A stretch of 53,560 nt of DNA from Bacteroidaceae bacterium (lineage in GTDB: Bacteria > Bacteroidota > Bacteroidia > Bacteroidales > Bacteroidaceae), in NCBI GenBank assembly GCA_017541025.1, contig JAFXZY010000064.1:1-53560 (forward strand). Direction: 5' to 3'. Position 1 is the stretch's first letter; the number at the start of each line of letters is the position of its first letter. Below the pieces are notes generated by a model. The model worked only from the letters and a program-made list of their open reading frames with translations, was not told the origin of the DNA and made no database searches. The position numbers were made by a program, and so were the translations under genes. Positions 7,457-15,162 of the stretch are shown in pieces.

Positions 7457-8692
7457 ATGTGTTTCGGTATGGAGGCTATTATTAAGAGTCAAAATGAGCA
7501 ATGGCGGTCTGGAATTGCAAAAGGAATTACGTTCATTGTTACAAAGGACTGCCAGTTAGCTTGCAAATATTGCTATTTGGTTGGCAAGAACTCCAAGGAG
7601 CGTATGCCTTGGAGTATTGCCAAGCAAACTGTTGATTATATTCTTGACCATGAAAATGACTTCAAAGAGGAATCGGTAATTTGGGATTTCATCGGTGGCG
7701 AACCATTCTTGGAGATAGACCTTATTGACAAGATTTGCGACTATATCAAGATGGAAATGTTCCGTCGAAACCATCATTGGTTCAATTCCTATCGCTTCTC
7801 TTTTTCCACAAATGGTATCAACTACCACGAGGAGAAAATTCAGCAATTCATTGAGAAGAATCGCAACCATCTGAGCATAGGCATCACTATCGACGGCACA
7901 CGGCAGAAGCATGACCTTAACCGTGTATATAAGAATTCAGAGCGCGGGTCGTATGATGATGTGGTCAAGAATATTCCGTTGTGGCAGTTCCAGTTCCCTG
8001 GAATGGGAACAAAGGTCACCATCAGCAGTGCCGACCTTCCTTATATCAAAGAGAGTGTGCTGCATTTGTTCTCCCTTGGCATTCCAGAAGTGAACATTAA
8101 TTGTGTTTTTGAGGATGTTTGGAAAGAAGGCGATGACCTTATCTTTCAGAATCAACTGATAGAACTTGCAGATGCCATCATTGACAATGGATTATACGAA
8201 AACAATGTCTGCTCGTTCTTTCAAGAGCATTTAGGTAAACCTCTCGACAGGAAACTGCAAAATCAGAACTGGTGTGGTGCAGGCAAGATGTTAGCTGTTG
8301 ATGCTGCAGGCATCTTTTATCCCTGTACGCGCTTTGCCCAGTACTCTTTGCGCGACAAGAAAGCTTGGATTATTGGCAATGTTAATGAAGGCATTGATAA
8401 GAACAAATTGCGCGGATTCCTAACGTTAGACCGTTGCACACAGAGCACGAAAGAATGTATCGACTGCGAAGTGGCAGAAGGTTGTGCCTGGTGTCAGGGA
8501 GAAAACTACGATGCTGCCGACACCTGCACCGCATTCCAACGTTCAACTGCTATCTGCAAGATGCACAAAGCACGTGTAAGAGCTAACAATTACTATTGGA
8601 ATAAGCTCTTCCGCAAACTGGAACTGGAAGGAATAGAGAGAGAACGCGCAAATGAACATGTGAAACAACCCCAAATGAAGGATATATGCTGA
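7457..8692 (+). CDS. Radical SAM/SPASM peptide maturase for the CXXX-repeat precursor
   Basis: A 411-aa enzyme starting 2 bp after the precursor stop (ATG 7457, with an alternative ATG at 7469). The radical SAM cluster motif is CQLACKYC, with Cys 32, 36 and 39 as CX3CX2C; FIGGEPFLE is the GGE motif binding SAM. The C-terminal half carries SPASM-type cysteines: NWCGAGK, FYPCTRF, RCTQSTKECIDC, EGCAWCQG, DTCTAF, AICKMH, expected to bind auxiliary Fe-S clusters as in anSME and thioether-forming enzymes. It probably installs carbon-centred crosslinks on the Cys repeats; the actual chemistry is not known from sequence. It overlaps the next gene by 7 bp, implying coupled translation. Confidence 0.88.
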   Translation: MCFGMEAIIKSQNEQWRSGIAKGITFIVTKDCQLACKYCYLVGKNSKERMPWSIAKQTVDYILDHENDFKEESVIWDFIGGEPFLEIDLIDKICDYIKMEMFRRNHHWFNSYRFSFSTNGINYHEEKIQQFIEKNRNHLSIGITIDGTRQKHDLNRVYKNSERGSYDDVVKNIPLWQFQFPGMGTKVTISSADLPYIKESVLHLFSLGIPEVNINCVFEDVWKEGDDLIFQNQLIELADAIIDNGLYENNVCSFFQEHLGKPLDRKLQNQNWCGAGKMLAVDAAGIFYPCTRFAQYSLRDKKAWIIGNVNEGIDKNKLRGFLTLDRCTQSTKECIDCEVAEGCAWCQGENYDAADTCTAFQRSTAICKMHKARVRANNYYWNKLFRKLELEGIERERANEHVKQPQMKDIC

Positions 8693-9624
8693 AATACCTT
8701 GTGATATTACTCGATGACACGAGTACATCTTTCTGCCATTACGATAATCGAAAGTCAGAGTCCCGATTGATGCCCATTGAGACACTGAAGGGTGGCATTC
8801 GCTTTGGCATGATGGAAAATCTTATGATTCAGTTTGTATATCCTGTGGACGCATTGCCGTTGGAACATCTTAAAGCAATTGAGACGATAGACCATGGCGT
8901 TATTGCTCCGTCAGGAAGTCCCGTAAGTGCTGACGTTGTTGTGTTTAACGATTGGGATACATTCCTAAAGTTTGACTATCCAGATATGGGCACTTTCGTG
9001 CTTAGAACGGACTCGAAGCAACTTTGTGAGAACCCAAAATACCTCGAATCGGTTCTCTATCAGGTTACACGACTCAACATTGTGTTAACGGATATAGAAA
9101 CAATGAATGACGAGGACTTTGAAAAATACGACAGGTTCTTGGATGAGTTGAGGGGTATAATGAAAAGGCTTTATCTAAAAGGCTATCAGACGCAGTGCAA
9201 CCTGATAACTGACAGGATTGTCCTCGATGCAATGAATAATTGCAATGCAGGAACGGAAAGCATAACCTTAGCTCCAAATGGCAAATTCTACATCTGTCCT
9301 GGTTTTTATTATGATGGGTTGGACGCAGTTGGAAGTCTTGAAGATGGTCTTGACATAAAAAATCCGCAACTTTATCGGCTTGACCATGCACCTCTTTGCC
9401 GGATATGCGAAGCTTATCACTGCAAGCGTTGTATATGGCTTAATCAAAAGACTACGATTGAAGTAAATACGCCAAGCCATGAGCAATGCGTTGTAGCGCA
9501 TATGGAGCGTAATCAAGCCCGTTTGCTCTTGAACGAATTGCAAGACAGAGGTATTTACGACAAGAAACAAGAAATAAAGGAAATCTCATATCTCGACCCG
9601 TTTGATGTAAAAGATGAATGGTAA
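8686..9624 (+). CDS. SPASM-domain partner lacking the radical SAM core (CXXX-repeat peptide maturase)
   Basis: 312 aa. No CX3CX2C cluster motif exists in the N-terminal half. The C-terminal part keeps SPASM-like signatures: NNCNAGTESITLAPNGKFYI followed by CPGFYYDG, PLCRICEAYHCKRCIWLN, and HEQCVVAHMERN. It thus looks like a radical SAM/SPASM relative that has lost the catalytic core and kept the auxiliary cluster or peptide-binding end. From memory NCBI calls a family in this position 'CXXX repeat peptide maturase'. It overlaps the radical SAM gene by 7 bp and precedes a second precursor by 7 bp, so both likely act together. Confidence 0.8.
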   Translation: MLKYLVILLDDTSTSFCHYDNRKSESRLMPIETLKGGIRFGMMENLMIQFVYPVDALPLEHLKAIETIDHGVIAPSGSPVSADVVVFNDWDTFLKFDYPDMGTFVLRTDSKQLCENPKYLESVLYQVTRLNIVLTDIETMNDEDFEKYDRFLDELRGIMKRLYLKGYQTQCNLITDRIVLDAMNNCNAGTESITLAPNGKFYICPGFYYDGLDAVGSLEDGLDIKNPQLYRLDHAPLCRICEAYHCKRCIWLNQKTTIEVNTPSHEQCVVAHMERNQARLLLNELQDRGIYDKKQEIKEISYLDPFDVKDEW

Positions 9625-9631
9625 TATAACT

Positions 9632-9916
9632 ATGGAAGAAAAGAAAACAAGACGAGAATTGTTCCGAAGAGCAGCAAGGATACTTCCAATCATTGCGTTG
9701 GCAAGTATTCCTAGCATTCCGATAATAGCGGATCGAGCAAATGATTGCAAAGGAGCATGTGATGGAAAATGCATTGGTTCCGCGAAAACAGTCACAGACA
9801 CTTTCCCCCGACCCAAATGTGATAGTAGTAAGTGTGAAAACAAAAAAATTAACAAAAATAAAGAAAAATATGGAAAGAAAATTAGTTGGTCAAGTGACCG
9901 AAGAAGAGAAGAATGA
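9632..9916 (+). CDS. Second, shortened CXXX-type precursor with the same leader
   Basis: 94 aa from ATG 9632 (an in-frame ATG at 9614 overlaps the upstream stop). The leader TRRELFRRAARILPIIALAS copies that of the 232-aa precursor: twin Arg, aromatic, basic, then the LPII hydrophobic run. The core has only five cysteines: CKGACDGKC in CXXX register, then two more in PKCDSSKCEN. A Lys/Asn-rich tail follows and overlaps the next start by 47 bp. It may be a decayed precursor or a short natural one. No ribosome-binding site decides the start. Confidence 0.65.
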   Translation: MEEKKTRRELFRRAARILPIIALASIPSIPIIADRANDCKGACDGKCIGSAKTVTDTFPRPKCDSSKCENKKINKNKEKYGKKISWSSDRRREE

Positions 9917-10148
9917 GATTCAAACCCTCTATGAACGCCGGAATGGTCTGAATGAGTTAGCCAAAATTCTTACGCCAGACAATACTGAACTTTACGAGAA
10001 ATTGGTAAAAGACATGGGCGAAACTGGTACCAAGTTCCAGCAGTGGTGGGACAGTAAGTCAAAACAATACGGCTGGGAGAGTCACCCGAAAGGCAATTGG
10101 GAGATTAACTTTCAGACGTGTGAAATTACTTTAGTCGTAAACGAATAA
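9870..10148 (+). CDS. Small CXXX-repeat peptide modification system protein
   Basis: 92 aa starting MERKLVGQVTEEEKNEIQTL. The reading frame stays open upstream to 9741, but that part is the shadow of the precursor, so the ATG at 9870 is preferred. The protein is soluble and mostly helical at the N-terminus (ERRNGLNELAKIL) with a tryptophan-rich middle (KFQQWWDSKSKQYGW) and a beta-like end. From memory it fits NCBI's 'CXXX repeat peptide modification system protein'. A role as scaffold or precursor-recognition partner is a guess. Confidence 0.7.
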   Translation: MERKLVGQVTEEEKNEIQTLYERRNGLNELAKILTPDNTELYEKLVKDMGETGTKFQQWWDSKSKQYGWESHPKGNWEINFQTCEITLVVNE

Positions 10149-10172
10149 AGATTCCTAACATTAATCGAATAT

Positions 10173-10268
10173 ATGCAACGTGGTTGTTTAGATTGTGGAC
10201 ATGACACAAGTTCTCATTTTGCTCAAATTTCAGCTCGAATCACTACCTCAGCAACGAATAGTGAATAA
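10173..10268 (+). CDS. Possible 31-aa peptide with CxxC
   Basis: ATG at 10173 and TAA at 10266-10268 enclose a frame beginning MQRGCLDCGHDTSSHF. It lies 24 bp after the modification protein gene. A CLDCGHD motif so close to a Cys-peptide locus is suggestive, but the frame is too short to score and no ribosome-binding site supports it. Confidence 0.2.
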   Translation: MQRGCLDCGHDTSSHFAQISARITTSATNSE

Positions 10269-10436
10269 TTAAACCAAAACGTATTTTCAGTACGCTTTTA
10301 GAGTGTGTTTCTCCATAACTTTCTAGGGCTTGTGGTGAGCCTGAGCTAGATATGGAAGGTCTGCGTTTTCTTTATATGGGTTAGTGTTAACTGTTGATAT
10401 TTGAACAATGTGTTTTAACCTAAAATTAATTATCTT
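10269..10436. other. Non-coding gap before the FISUMP lipoprotein
   Basis: I see no gene here. CTAG-GGCT...AGCC-TGA-GCTAG at about 10323-10349 can form an imperfect hairpin. No full TAnnTTTG promoter stands before 10437. Confidence 0.4.
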
Positions 10437-12476
10437 ATGAACAAAAAGAATTTTTATGAGAAGTTGCTGGCCATCATGATGGTCACAATTATGGGTGTTT
10501 TTCTCGCCTCATGCAGTGATGATGACAACAACAAAGAGAATGGAGGCGGTAACAGTTCCGATATCATACAGACGCTTAAATCTAACAAATGGATTACAAA
10601 AGACTTTTCATACGGTGAAGGAGCGAATAACCATGCTTGGGTAGATGATGAAACGTGGACTTTATATTTCACATCAGATAATTCCGGCATTAGCTATTGG
10701 ATACAGAAAGATTATGATACAGACCTTGGTAATTCAACAACCAAGGATTATTCTTTGTTCGAATATAAAGTGTCTGGAAACAAAGTAACGCTTACTTATG
10801 AGGATTGGACCACATTGACTTTATATTATCAAGGTGGCTATCTTACTACAGAAAGTATGGGAACGATATTCGAACCATCACGAATGACATATAACGACTA
10901 TGAGTTTGTAAAAACCTTAGGTCCTCAGACAGGGTCAGGTGGGAATGATGTGAGGTATTCATATGACGACAGGACACAAAGGCTAACTATAAGTGGTAAA
11001 GGTAGAATGAATGATTATACTGCTTCTAATCAGCCTTGGTATGATAAAGTCATTTCGGAAATAGTAATTGAAAATGGCATCACCTATATAGGAAGTCATG
11101 CATTTCATAAGTTGAAATGGGGTAGTAATGTTTCCAAAATAGAATTACCCAATTCCATTGAGGAAATCGGAGACTATGCATTCTGCGACTTAGGTATTGA
11201 AGAATTTATGGTTCCGACAGGAGTAAGAAGGATTGGAAATTATGCTTTTTCTGATTGTGATTACTTAAAGAAAGTGAATTTTTACGGATGTGATGCATTA
11301 GAAGAAATAGGTGACTATGCTTTTGCATTTTGCCCTATCAATTTGGGCTATTTTACAGTTCCTAAAAATGTAAAGAAAATAGGCTCCATGGCATTTATTT
11401 CTTCTTCATGTAATAGTTTGACATTGAATGATAAATTAGAATCAATAGGTAACGCTGTATTTGTGAAAATCTCAGCATCCAAGTTAGAAATACCCAATTC
11501 CGTAAAATATATAGGTTCACAGGCATTTAGAGGAAGCTTTAGTGAAATTAGGATTGGAACAGGGCTAACTTCTATAGAAAACATGCCATTTGTGTCATCA
11601 AAGAGTGGAAATATGTATGTAAATTTGGGTATACCATTAGAGATACCTTCATATAATTATATTATATTAAACACTAATGGCGATAATGCAGCTGGTTCAT
11701 GGACGTTATATGTTCCTAAAGGATGTAAATCAGCTTACCAGAAAGCAAATGGCTGGAAAGCATTTAAGTCAATTAATGAAGATTCATCTTTGACAAGTGG
11801 GAATGGTATGCCTGACAACAATGATCAAGAATGGGTTGCAACCGGAACAGTTCAAGGTCACGATTACGTAGACCTAGGACTGCCGAGTGGCACATTTTGG
11901 GCAACAACGAATATCGGTGCAGAAAAGCCAGAAGACTATGGTGATTACTTTGCTTGGGGTGAGACAATAGGGTACAACGGAGGAAAGAAATCATTCAATT
12001 GGAGTACTTATAAGCATTGTGGTGGTTCCTCTACCTCAATGCTGAAATATTGCACTAATAGCGAATTCGGAAATGTTGATAACAAAACGAAACTTGAGCC
12101 AATAGACGATGCCGCTACGGTTATCTGGGGTGAGGTTTGGCATATGCCGACCGAAGATCAGTTCGAGGAATTAATAAACAGCAGTTATACAACTTTAGAA
12201 ATGACAATTGTGAATGGCGTAAATGGATTAAAGATAACAAGTAAAAGTAATATGAAAAGTATTTTCTTGCCCGCTGCAGGCTATCGCAAAGGAACGTCTC
12301 TCGATTACGATAAACAAGATGGTCGTTACTGGTCGCGTTCACTCTCGATAGAGTATCATGGGTACGTTCTGGCGTTCGGCCTCGCTCCCCATTCGTACGG
12401 CAAGGGTTATTCTGGTTCTCTCAACATCAGAGGCAGTACACGCTTCTATGGTTATTCTGTCCGGCCTGTATTTTAA
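10437..12476 (+). CDS. Surface lipoprotein with BspA-like leucine-rich repeats and C-terminal FISUMP domain
   Basis: 679 aa. A signal peptide ends in lipobox LASC with lipidated Cys 26, followed by an acidic SDDDNN tail that favours surface export in Bacteroidetes. Residues about 40-165 look lipocalin-like. About 185-450 hold BspA-type LRR_5 units such as ITYIGSHAFHKL, IEEIGDYAFCDL and VRRIGNYAFSDC. From about 470, YVDLGLPSGTFWATTNIGA begins a Fibrobacter-succinogenes-major-paralogous (FISUMP, C-type-lectin-like) domain with WHMPTEDQFEEL, LPAAGYR, GRYWSRSL and final GYSVRPVF. Such domains are frequent diversity-generating-retroelement targets. It is probably an adhesin or glycan-contact protein. 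It is AT-rich until the last 150 bp, where GC rises. Confidence 0.85.
   Translation: MNKKNFYEKLLAIMMVTIMGVFLASCSDDDNNKENGGGNSSDIIQTLKSNKWITKDFSYGEGANNHAWVDDETWTLYFTSDNSGISYWIQKDYDTDLGNSTTKDYSLFEYKVSGNKVTLTYEDWTTLTLYYQGGYLTTESMGTIFEPSRMTYNDYEFVKTLGPQTGSGGNDVRYSYDDRTQRLTISGKGRMNDYTASNQPWYDKVISEIVIENGITYIGSHAFHKLKWGSNVSKIELPNSIEEIGDYAFCDLGIEEFMVPTGVRRIGNYAFSDCDYLKKVNFYGCDALEEIGDYAFAFCPINLGYFTVPKNVKKIGSMAFISSSCNSLTLNDKLESIGNAVFVKISASKLEIPNSVKYIGSQAFRGSFSEIRIGTGLTSIENMPFVSSKSGNMYVNLGIPLEIPSYNYIILNTNGDNAAGSWTLYVPKGCKSAYQKANGWKAFKSINEDSSLTSGNGMPDNNDQEWVATGTVQGHDYVDLGLPSGTFWATTNIGAEKPEDYGDYFAWGETIGYNGGKKSFNWSTYKHCGGSSTSMLKYCTNSEFGNVDNKTKLEPIDDAATVIWGEVWHMPTEDQFEELINSSYTTLEMTIVNGVNGLKITSKSNMKSIFLPAAGYRKGTSLDYDKQDGRYWSRSLSIEYHGYVLAFGLAPHSYGKGYSGSLNIRGSTRFYGYSVRPVF
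12325..12476 (+). other. Variable-region-like 3' end of the FISUMP gene
   Basis: From GGTCGTTACTGGTCG to the stop the code is GC-richer than the AT-rich body of the gene. It encodes YWSRSL followed by a run of varied, surface-type residues and the invariant SVRPV end. This is the layout of diversity-generating-retroelement variable regions. No reverse transcriptase or template repeat is in the window, so the status is unproven. Confidence 0.4.
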
Positions 12477-12537
12477 AGGGGATAAATAAACTAACACGTA
12501 ATTTCGCTCACAATATTAACATTAAAATTAACAGAAA

Positions 12538-13029
12538 ATGAAAACATTAAAATTTATCTCAATGCTGTTTATCGCTTCAGCATTATGTTTTGGCTTTGCC
12601 TGTTGTAGTGGTGATGATGACAACGAACCACAGAATCCCACAGAGGAAACTGATAAAACAGATTATTCAAAACTAATCCCTGGTCATTGGAGAAGTTCAG
12701 CCTCTAATGACGATGTGGAAGAAACGATAAGTTTCAACCACAAAGGAACTGGTACGATGATTTATTTGTATGATGACGCGATTACAGACTGGGGAATTCT
12801 TGCTGAAGGTAATTATACCTTAAGTTCAAACAAAATCACTGCCAATTTCACCAAAGTCAGCGTATTTAATTATTCAGATAGCAGTAAGAAGTCTTATAAT
12901 GGGTTTACTAACGGACAATCAAAAACTGCTGTATATACTATTCAGTCCTGCGATGGGGAAAAAATGGTTTTGAAGGATGAGAGTGGTAAGACTTTAACCT
13001 ATACGAAGTACGCTGATATAAATAAGTAA
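12538..13029 (+). CDS. Small lipoprotein, lipocalin-like
   Basis: 163 aa. The signal peptide ends FACCSGDDDNEP, a lipobox with two adjacent cysteines and an acidic surface-export tail. The mature part (IPGHWRSSASNDDVEETISF, then GTGTMIYL, LAEGNYTLSSNKITANF and MVLKDESGKTLTYTKY) is an up-and-down beta pattern typical of Bacteroidetes lipocalin-like lipoproteins of unknown ligand. It follows the FISUMP gene by 61 bp and ends before a strong terminator, so the two may be co-transcribed. Confidence 0.75.
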   Translation: MKTLKFISMLFIASALCFGFACCSGDDDNEPQNPTEETDKTDYSKLIPGHWRSSASNDDVEETISFNHKGTGTMIYLYDDAITDWGILAEGNYTLSSNKITANFTKVSVFNYSDSSKKSYNGFTNGQSKTAVYTIQSCDGEKMVLKDESGKTLTYTKYADINK

Positions 13030-13097
13030 AAGAAAGTGGCAACGAATCAGTAATGAGCGAAATGATGCGTTTGTCACTTTAGATGAATGTGAATTTT

Positions 13098-13138
13098 GCG
13101 AGCTGACCTGACATAAACCAAGTTGGCTCGCTTTTTTT
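13098..13138 (+). terminator. Intrinsic terminator after the lipoprotein gene
   Basis: GCGAGC (13098-13103) pairs with GCTCGC (13126-13131), followed by seven T residues. It closes the 10.4-13.0 kb unit. Confidence 0.85.
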
Positions 13139-13258
13139 ATTTCCCTAAACTCACCCCATCCATTTTACAATCTAAATGATTTAAGAAGAAAATTTCAGCA
13201 ACCATATAGGATTTGATCCCAATAATACAAATTAGAGGATGTAACCATACGACATTCT

Positions 13259-13320
13259 CTTTTTTTGGGGGGGCTTTTGGCAATGAAAAATTTCATACCC
13301 GAAAAACGCGTTTTGAAAGG
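13259..13320 (+). other. Conserved T-run/G-run flank element, copy 1
   Basis: A T-run, a G-run, TTTTGGCAATGAAAAA and later CGTTTTG. The same order recurs at 15323-15377 (TTTTTTGGGGG, TTTTTGGCGATGAAAAA, CGTTTTG). Each copy lies close to a 22-bp periodic array, so both seem part of one composite intergenic unit. Confidence 0.5.
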
Positions 13321-13372
13321 GAAAATTCTTTCCAAAAATCAAGTCACCTATATTAGGGTCAAAAACAGGGAC

Positions 13373-13438
13373 TTAACTCGATACATGTCATGAGTTAATT
13401 CGTTACATGTTTTGAATTAACTCATCGCATTATACACG
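13373..13438. repeat. 22-bp periodic array A
   Basis: Three consecutive 22-bp units begin at 13373, 13395 and 13417, each starting TTAAYTC. The first two share TTAAYTCGNTACATGT; the third is degenerate. A TTAGGGT motif precedes it, as at array B. The array lies in a 650-bp gene-free stretch (13139-13787) that otherwise shows only the flank element. Confidence 0.65.
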
Positions 13439-13787
13439 TAAATTCACATTACGTGGAGATAGGGAATAAATCATGAAGATTATCTCTGAATGGCGCAAAG
13501 GTGAGCAAGCCAATTTTTGCAGCTTATTTATGATAATTTTCTAACTTATTTCCGAGCAAAAAGTAGCTTAAATAAAAATTTTTCTAAGTTGATTTTTCCT
13601 CCTCCTGAATAAACCAGATTTTGTGCAAGGAGACGACTTAAAAGCTTATAATTAGACGAAAATAGCCCTCAAATTCTTAAAAAGAGTTAAATTATGAGGA
13701 AAAATTGAAGATTTTTCGAGACTGTGCCACGCTATGGTACAACCCGAATCGTACTTTGCCACTGTAAACCAATAAAACAATAAAATT

Positions 13788-13871
13788 ATGTGGATTGTAT
13801 TTGCAGTGTTTTTTATGCTTTTCATTTTATCTGGTGACAATAATGGAAACGTTTCAGCTCAGCAGGGCTGA
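13788..13871 (+). CDS. 27-aa single-pass membrane peptide
   Basis: ATG 13788 to TGA 13869-13871. The peptide begins MWIVFAVFFMLFILSGDNNG: almost all of it is one hydrophobic helix followed by a short polar tail. Its start, MWI plus hydrophobic AV, is shared with the peptide at 14082-14216, which supports that both are real genes. No function can be assigned. Confidence 0.45.
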   Translation: MWIVFAVFFMLFILSGDNNGNVSAQQG

Positions 13872-13919
13872 ATGAGAGAGAATAATGAGTAAGTGTTGTA
13901 ACCTAAAAACAAGTGTATC

Positions 13920-14069
13920 ATGTTAGATTTTACAGATTTTCTGGCTGTGATGGCCATAGAGGACGCTCATGAAGAATGTGAGCGTGAAAGAGAAAGGGAA
14001 GATAGAAGCCTTTATTCATCAGATGATGATGACAATGATGATGAAGATAGAGAAGATGAGGATTGGTAA
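13920..14069 (+). CDS. 49-aa very acidic small protein
   Basis: ATG 13920 to TAA 14067-14069. It starts MLDFTDFLAVMAIEDAHEEC, then a charged EREREREDR segment and a tail made almost wholly of Asp and Glu ending in DW. It lies between the two MWI membrane peptides with 48 and 12 bp gaps, so the three look like a small operon. The acidic tail could mimic nucleic acid or bind cations; this is speculation. Confidence 0.45.
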   Translation: MLDFTDFLAVMAIEDAHEECEREREREDRSLYSSDDDDNDDEDREDEDW

Positions 14070-14081
14070 TGTGTATCAACT

Positions 14082-14216
14082 ATGTGGATAATAATTGCTG
14101 TGATAGTATTCTTTCTTTTTGCCCGTGCTCTGAATAATGCAAGCAAAAAAGGTAGAAGTCGTTGGACTGCTGAGGATGATTTAACGTGCCAATTGGATGA
14201 AGACCTTGATGATTGA
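14082..14216 (+). CDS. 44-aa single-pass membrane protein with acidic tail
   Basis: ATG 14082 to TGA 14214-14216. It begins MWIIIAVIVFFLFARALNNA, one transmembrane helix, then a basic KKGRSRW segment and an acidic DDLTCQLDEDLDD tail. The topology is N-out/C-in by the positive-inside rule. It resembles the 27-aa peptide upstream in its first residues. No family is recognised. Confidence 0.45.
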   Translation: MWIIIAVIVFFLFARALNNASKKGRSRWTAEDDLTCQLDEDLDD

Positions 14217-14395
14217 AAAATGCCTGATGCATTAGATTATATAGTTTTTGATTCCGTGTACAAAAGTGGCGAAAACGGAGCATTTCCGTTCACTTTTTCC
14301 GATGAATGACAGTTGCACACCCAGGAAACGGAGCATTGTCGAATCGATACCAAAAAGTTTCCTAGTTGGTTATTCCTCCTCCTGAATAAACTAAT

Positions 14396-14818
14396 TTAAG
14401 CACTTTCTAATTCGCGACCAAAGTAGTGAAATGCCTCCCTGATTTCTTGGATTCTTTTGGCGCTGGGTTTAGAAATACCATAGATGTATCTAGCCATTAA
14501 ACTTTTGTTGATATTCAGATAACGAGCCACCTCAGAAACATTTAACCATGGAAAACGACGAAACATTGCGGCAACTTCGTTTTGAGTGTTTGGCTCCGAG
14601 GTTTCGTAGAAACTGGAAATATGCATGTCTACATCTATCTGCTCCCACCTAATAGCCAGTCCGTCATCCTCTAAACTAAAGTTGCTTCGCTGTTCTGCAG
14701 TTGCTTCCTCAAGTTCGGGGTATGCTTCCAAAGGTCTGCTGAGTATTCTGTCGTCGGTGGTCTTAATGTATATTCGGTTTCCTTCGAACCACAAATTCTT
14801 TATTGTTTCCATAATCAT
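14396..14818 (-). CDS. DUF2442 domain protein with C-terminal helix-turn-helix (antitoxin-like)
   Basis: 140 aa. Residues about 5-75 match the DUF2442 pattern (RPLEAYPELEEATAEQR, then DGLAIRWEQIDVDMHI). The C-terminus VSEVARYLNINKSLMARYIY followed by GISKPSAKRIQEI is an XRE-like DNA-binding helix-turn-helix. It follows the DUF4160 gene by 10 bp on the same strand. DUF4160/DUF2442 pairs recur next to each other in many genomes and have been suggested as toxin-antitoxin modules; this one would repress its own promoter. An alternative start is the second Met at 14812. Confidence 0.75.
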   Translation of the reverse strand: MIMETIKNLWFEGNRIYIKTTDDRILSRPLEAYPELEEATAEQRSNFSLEDDGLAIRWEQIDVDMHISSFYETSEPNTQNEVAAMFRRFPWLNVSEVARYLNINKSLMARYIYGISKPSAKRIQEIREAFHYFGRELESA

Positions 14819-14828
14819 ATTAGTTTAA

Positions 14829-15062
14829 TTAGTCAAACCTCTTATGCCACTCACTTATAAAATTCTCCCTGAATGTTTTACATGTGTCTACAGCTTTTCT
14901 TAAATCTTGCTCTTTTAATCCGTGGTTATAAATAACACGTATGTTCGGTTCCAACTCAATTTTTGCGACTTTCCCTCCATAGCTAACATGTACGTGAATG
15001 GGTTCGTGCTCATCCATGTAAAAGAAAAACCTTAGTCCAAATATTGTTAATAATGTGGGCAT
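14829..15062 (-). CDS. DUF4160 domain protein
   Basis: 77 aa starting MPTLLTIFGLRFFFYMDEHE. The frame is open further upstream, but a -7 box (TACTTTTG in reverse at 15079-15086) lies just before this ATG, so the leader is very short. DUF4160 hallmarks are FGLRFFFYMDEHEPIHVHV and the late WHKRF. The partner gene downstream carries DUF2442 and a helix-turn-helix. A role as toxin-like partner is inferred from pairing only. Confidence 0.75.
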   Translation of the reverse strand: MPTLLTIFGLRFFFYMDEHEPIHVHVSYGGKVAKIELEPNIRVIYNHGLKEQDLRKAVDTCKTFRENFISEWHKRFD

Positions 15063-15078
15063 ACATTTATCTTTTTTG

Positions 15079-15086
15079 CAAAAGTA
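15079..15086 (-). promoter_or_regulatory. Bacteroidetes -7 box for the DUF4160/DUF2442 pair
   Basis: Reverse strand reads TACTTTTG, 16 bp upstream of the ATG at 15062, predicting an almost leaderless mRNA. Confidence 0.6.
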
Positions 15087-15162
15087 GGTATAATTTTTTA
15101 TACCACCAATAATTCTCACAATTTTTTTATTTTGTAATGAGTAAGAAGCCTGAATAACTGAT

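Noticed and set aside
10437-15062. Complete diversity-generating retroelement
   Set aside because: No reverse transcriptase, accessory gene or template repeat is seen in the window; only a possible target end.
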